NCBI GenBank assembly: GCA_021809225.1
Contig: JAKBAL010000198.1
Location: 1 to 5,226 of the forward strand
Direction of reading: 5' to 3'
DNA length: 5,226 bases
DNA from: Pseudomonadota bacterium
GTDB lineage: Bacteria > Pseudomonadota > Alphaproteobacteria > UBA9655
Shown here: positions 3,453-5,226 of the stretch, piece after piece
How the letters are laid out: each line of letters starts with the position of its first letter
Position numbering within the stretch: position 1 is the stretch's first letter
Position numbers and translations under genes: made by a program
The notes under the pieces: generated by a model
The model's input: the letters and a program-made list of their open reading frames with translations, nothing else
Told to the model about the DNA's origin: nothing
Databases searched by the model: none

Positions 3453-5226
3453 ATGTTTAAAATTTTGTTAAAAAAAGTGGTTTTGGTGACTTCTTTGGTA
3501 CTTTCATTAATATTAGGAAGTATACCTCTTGTAATAGAAGAGGTTTCAGCCGCCACGGTTTCTAAAGCAAGGCAATCGCCCTTCCTTTTTAAAAGAAGCA
3601 CCCACCGCAATAGGCACAAAATATTAAGAGCTAGGAAACAGAGAGTAAAAACAGTAAGGCATCATCCTGCATCAGTGAAACGTCACAACGGACGCATAAG
3701 CTTGAGTCAACGTAGACAAGCCAATCAAAGAAAGTCTCGTCTGATAACAGCACACCGGCAGGTAGCCGCAAAAAAACGACTTTTAGCAAATACACCTCGT
3801 CAGCAAACACAAGCACGTGCGGTTGAAGAGCGTGCACGTCGTAAAGTAGCAGATCGTAAAGCTCAAGAAGCAGCAAAACGTAAAACTCGTGAAGTAGCAG
3901 AGCGTAAAGCTCGTGAAGTAGCAGAGCGTGAAGTAGCTCGTGAAGTAGCAGAGCGTAAAGCTCGTGAAGTAGCAGATCGTAAAGCTCAAGAAGCAGCAAA
4001 ACGTAAAACTCGTGAAGTAGCAGATCGTAAAGCTCAAGAAGCAGCAAAACGTAAAACTCGTGAAGTAGCAGAGCGTAAAACTCGTGAAGTAGCAGAGCGT
4101 AAAACTCGTGAAGTAGCAGAACGTAAAGCTCGTGAAGTAGCAGAACGTAAAGCTCGTGAAGTAGCAGAACGTAAAGCTCGTGAAGTAGCAGAACGTAAAG
4201 CTCGTGAAGTAGCAGAACGTAAAGCTCGCGAAGCAGCAGAGCGTCAAGCTCGTGTAGCGGCAGAGCGTGTAGCGGCAGAGCGTGTAGCGGCAGAGCGTGT
4301 AGCTCGTGAAGCCGAAGCTGAAAGAATTCGTCTCGCAGCAGAGCGTGTAGCAGCAGAACGTTTGGCTCATGAAGAAGGAGTTCGTAGAGCAGAAGAAGCA
4401 CGTGTAGCTCGTGAAGAAGAAGAAGCACGTGTAGCTCGTGAAGAAGAAGTAGTTCGCGCAGCTCGTGAAGAAGAATTAGCTCGCGCAGCTCGTGAAGAAG
4501 AATTAGCTCGTGTAGCGCGTGAAGAAGAAGTAGCTCGTGTAGCTCGTGAAGAATTAGCTCGCGCAGCTCGTGAAGAAGAAGTAGCTCGCGCAGCTCGTGA
4601 AGAAGAATTAGCTCGCGCAGCTCGGGAAGAAGTAGCTCGCGCAGCTCGTGAAGAAGAAGTAGCTCGTGTAGCGCGTGAAGAAGAAGTAGCTCGCGCAGCT
4701 CGGGAAGAAGTAGCTCGCGCAGCTCGTGAAGAATTAGCTCGCGCAGCTCGTGAAGAAGAAATAGCTCGCGCAGCTCGTGAAGCAGAAATAGCTCGTAGAG
4801 CAGAAGAAGCTCGTGAAGCAGCTGAGCGTCTAGAAGCAGAGCGTGTAGCTCGTGTAGAAGCAGAGCGTGTAGCTCGTGTAGAAGCAGAGCGTGTAGCTCG
4901 TGTAGAAGCAGAGCGTGTAGCTCGTGTAGAAGCTGAGCGTGTAGCAGCAGAGCGTGTAGAAGCTGAGCGTTTGGCTCGGGAAGCAGAAGAAGCACGTGTA
5001 GCTCGGGAAGAAGAAGCACGTGTAGCTGAAGAAGAAATAGCTCGCGCAGCTCGTGAAGCAGAAATAGCTCGTAGAGCAGAAGAAGCTCGTGAAGCAGCTG
5101 AGCGTCTAGAAGCAGAGCGTGTAGCTCGTGTAGAAGCAGAGCGCGTAGAAGCAGAACGCATACGTCTAGAAGCAGAGCGTGTAGCTCGTGTAGAAGCAGA
5201 GCGCGTAGAAGCAGAACGCATACGTC
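3453..5226 (+). CDS. Exported giant Arg/Glu/Ala repeat protein (3' end outside window)
   Basis: This is an unrecognised gene, open from ATG 3453 to the right edge: 591 codons without a stop. The N-terminus is a clear Sec signal peptide: MFKILLKK, a hydrophobic core to about residue 28, then a VSA-A cleavage site after residue 33. Residues 34-130 are strongly basic (many Arg, Lys, His and Gln). From about residue 131 onward the protein is almost only Arg, Glu, Ala, Val, Lys and Leu in short repeats: KAREVAER octads, then VAAER pentads, then EEELARAAR nonads and octads, then EAERVARV octads. Cys, Trp and Pro are absent from the repeats. This predicts one very long, charged, alpha-helical rod outside the cytoplasmic membrane, perhaps a stalk, filament or surface spacer. 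Octad spacing does not fit a simple heptad coiled coil, so a single charged helix is an alternative. The good ribosome-binding site and signal peptide show this strand is the coding one. Confidence 0.85.
   Translation, partial: MFKILLKKVVLVTSLVLSLILGSIPLVIEEVSAATVSKARQSPFLFKRSTHRNRHKILRARKQRVKTVRHHPASVKRHNGRISLSQRRQANQRKSRLITAHRQVAAKKRLLANTPRQQTQARAVEERARRKVADRKAQEAAKRKTREVAERKAREVAEREVAREVAERKAREVADRKAQEAAKRKTREVADRKAQEAAKRKTREVAERKTREVAERKTREVAERKAREVAERKAREVAERKAREVAERKAREVAERKAREAAERQARVAAERVAAERVAAERVAREAEAERIRLAAERVAAERLAHEEGVRRAEEARVAREEEEARVAREEEVVRAAREEELARAAREEELARVAREEEVARVAREELARAAREEEVARAAREEELARAAREEVARAAREEEVARVAREEEVARAAREEVARAAREELARAAREEEIARAAREAEIARRAEEAREAAERLEAERVARVEAERVARVEAERVARVEAERVARVEAERVAAERVEAERLAREAEEARVAREEEARVAEEEIARAAREAEIARRAEEAREAAERLEAERVARVEAERVEAERIRLEAERVARVEAERVEAERIR
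3858..4244 (+). repeat. 24-bp tandem repeat, block I (KAREVAER octads)
   Basis: Fifteen 24-bp units encode mostly KAREVAER or its variants KAQEAAKR and KTREVAER. One irregular 27-bp insertion, 3930-3956, interrupts them. A two-unit pair (KAQEAAKR-KTREVAE) occurs three times, starting at 3858, 3981 and 4029, so higher-order duplication has occurred. The units from 4125 to 4220 are identical or nearly so at the base level. Confidence 0.9.
4254..4298 (+). repeat. 15-bp tandem repeat, three identical copies (VAAER)
   Basis: GTAGCGGCAGAGCGT occurs three times in a row and encodes VAAER. It marks the switch from the Lys-containing octads of block I to the Glu-richer blocks that follow. Confidence 0.9.
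4440..4778 (+). repeat. Mixed 27/24-bp tandem repeat, block II (EEELARAAR)
   Basis: Thirteen units are present: nine of 27 bp (EEE-V/L/I-ARAAR) and four of 24 bp that lack one GAA codon. The variation in length is therefore by whole Glu codons, which keeps the reading frame. The third base of Arg and Ala codons alternates among a few choices (CGC, CGT, CGG), allowing units to be told apart. Confidence 0.9.
4751..4867 (+). repeat. 117-bp exact direct repeat, first copy
   Basis: Identical base for base to 5027-5143 (offset 276 bp). It spans the end of block II, the sequence EIARRAEEAREAAERLEAER and the first EAERVARV unit. Perfect identity, including silent positions, indicates a recent in-frame duplication or gene-conversion event. 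Confidence 0.9.
4833..4928 (+). repeat. 24-bp tandem repeat, block III (EAERVARV), four identical copies
   Basis: Four successive identical 24-bp units start at 4833, 4857, 4881 and 4905. Each encodes EAERVARV. A fifth, altered unit begins at 4929 with GCT in place of GCA. Confidence 0.9.
5027..5143 (+). repeat. 117-bp exact direct repeat, second copy
   Basis: Second copy of 4751-4867. After it the sequence diverges from the first copy: here it leads into the 60-bp tandem repeat, whereas the first copy leads into the EAERVARV array. Confidence 0.9.
5103..5226 (+). repeat. 60-bp tandem repeat running off the window
   Basis: A perfect 60-bp period extends from 5103 to the last base, covering two full units (5107-5166 and 5167-5226). 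Each encodes 20 residues containing LEAERVARVEAERVEAERIR. The array probably continues past the edge, so the protein is longer than seen here. Confidence 0.9.

Noticed and set aside
3631..5019. 462-residue minus-strand reading frame rich in Leu, His and Glu across the repeats
   Set aside because: It is the antisense of the repeat array, which lacks stops in several frames because the units are multiples of three. The plus strand has a ribosome-binding site, a signal peptide and sensible charged-helix composition; the antisense frame has none of these.
4367..5221. 284-residue minus-strand Ser/Arg/Ala reading frame, and a 195-residue Phe/Cys/Thr frame at 3783-4370
   Set aside because: These are also stop-free by-products of the tandem repeats, in another antisense frame, with no start signals or domain character.

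Overview
This window looks like part of an AT-rich alphaproteobacterial chromosome, possibly from a host-associated or intracellular lineage. The TrkH protein has the alphaproteobacterial style of conserved blocks, the non-coding DNA is very AT-rich, and one gene encodes a large exported low-complexity repeat protein. The lineage is inferred from sequence character only; no search was possible.

Layout. (1) 1-438, plus strand: the 3' part of an unrecognised gene whose protein ends in a very basic tail of 12-residue repeats. (2) 561-1223, plus strand: a compact vapB-vapC toxin-antitoxin operon with its own promoter and a palindromic candidate operator. (3) 1220-2671, minus strand: trkH, a full-length potassium-uptake subunit whose stop codon overlaps the vapC stop. 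(4) 2672-3452: about 780 bases with no convincing gene. It holds the trkH promoter, a near-consensus plus-strand promoter (2888-2916) followed by a run of hairpins (2950-3131), and a second promoter with a perfect -35 box (3214-3243). (5) 3453 to the right edge, plus strand: a signal-peptide-bearing protein of more than 591 residues, mostly Arg/Glu/Ala/Val repeats. It has no stop inside the window. The long minus-strand reading frames across it are by-products of the repeats.

The most informative structural observation is a 59-bp direct repeat (409-467 and 1220-1278, 58 of 59 identical) that brackets the vapBC operon. The right copy is the true 3' end of trkH, up to and including its stop codon. 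The left copy is a detached duplicate of it. This is the pattern expected if a small vapBC segment integrated at the 3' end of trkH and carried a replacement gene end with it. No recombinase is present, so the element would be cryptic or mobilised in trans.

The second point of interest is the combination of a strong promoter, serial hairpins and a long leader upstream of the giant repeat gene. This could be a small RNA, a regulated leader, or both. The repeat gene itself shows signs of recent expansion: a 117-bp exact duplication and a 60-bp tandem repeat.
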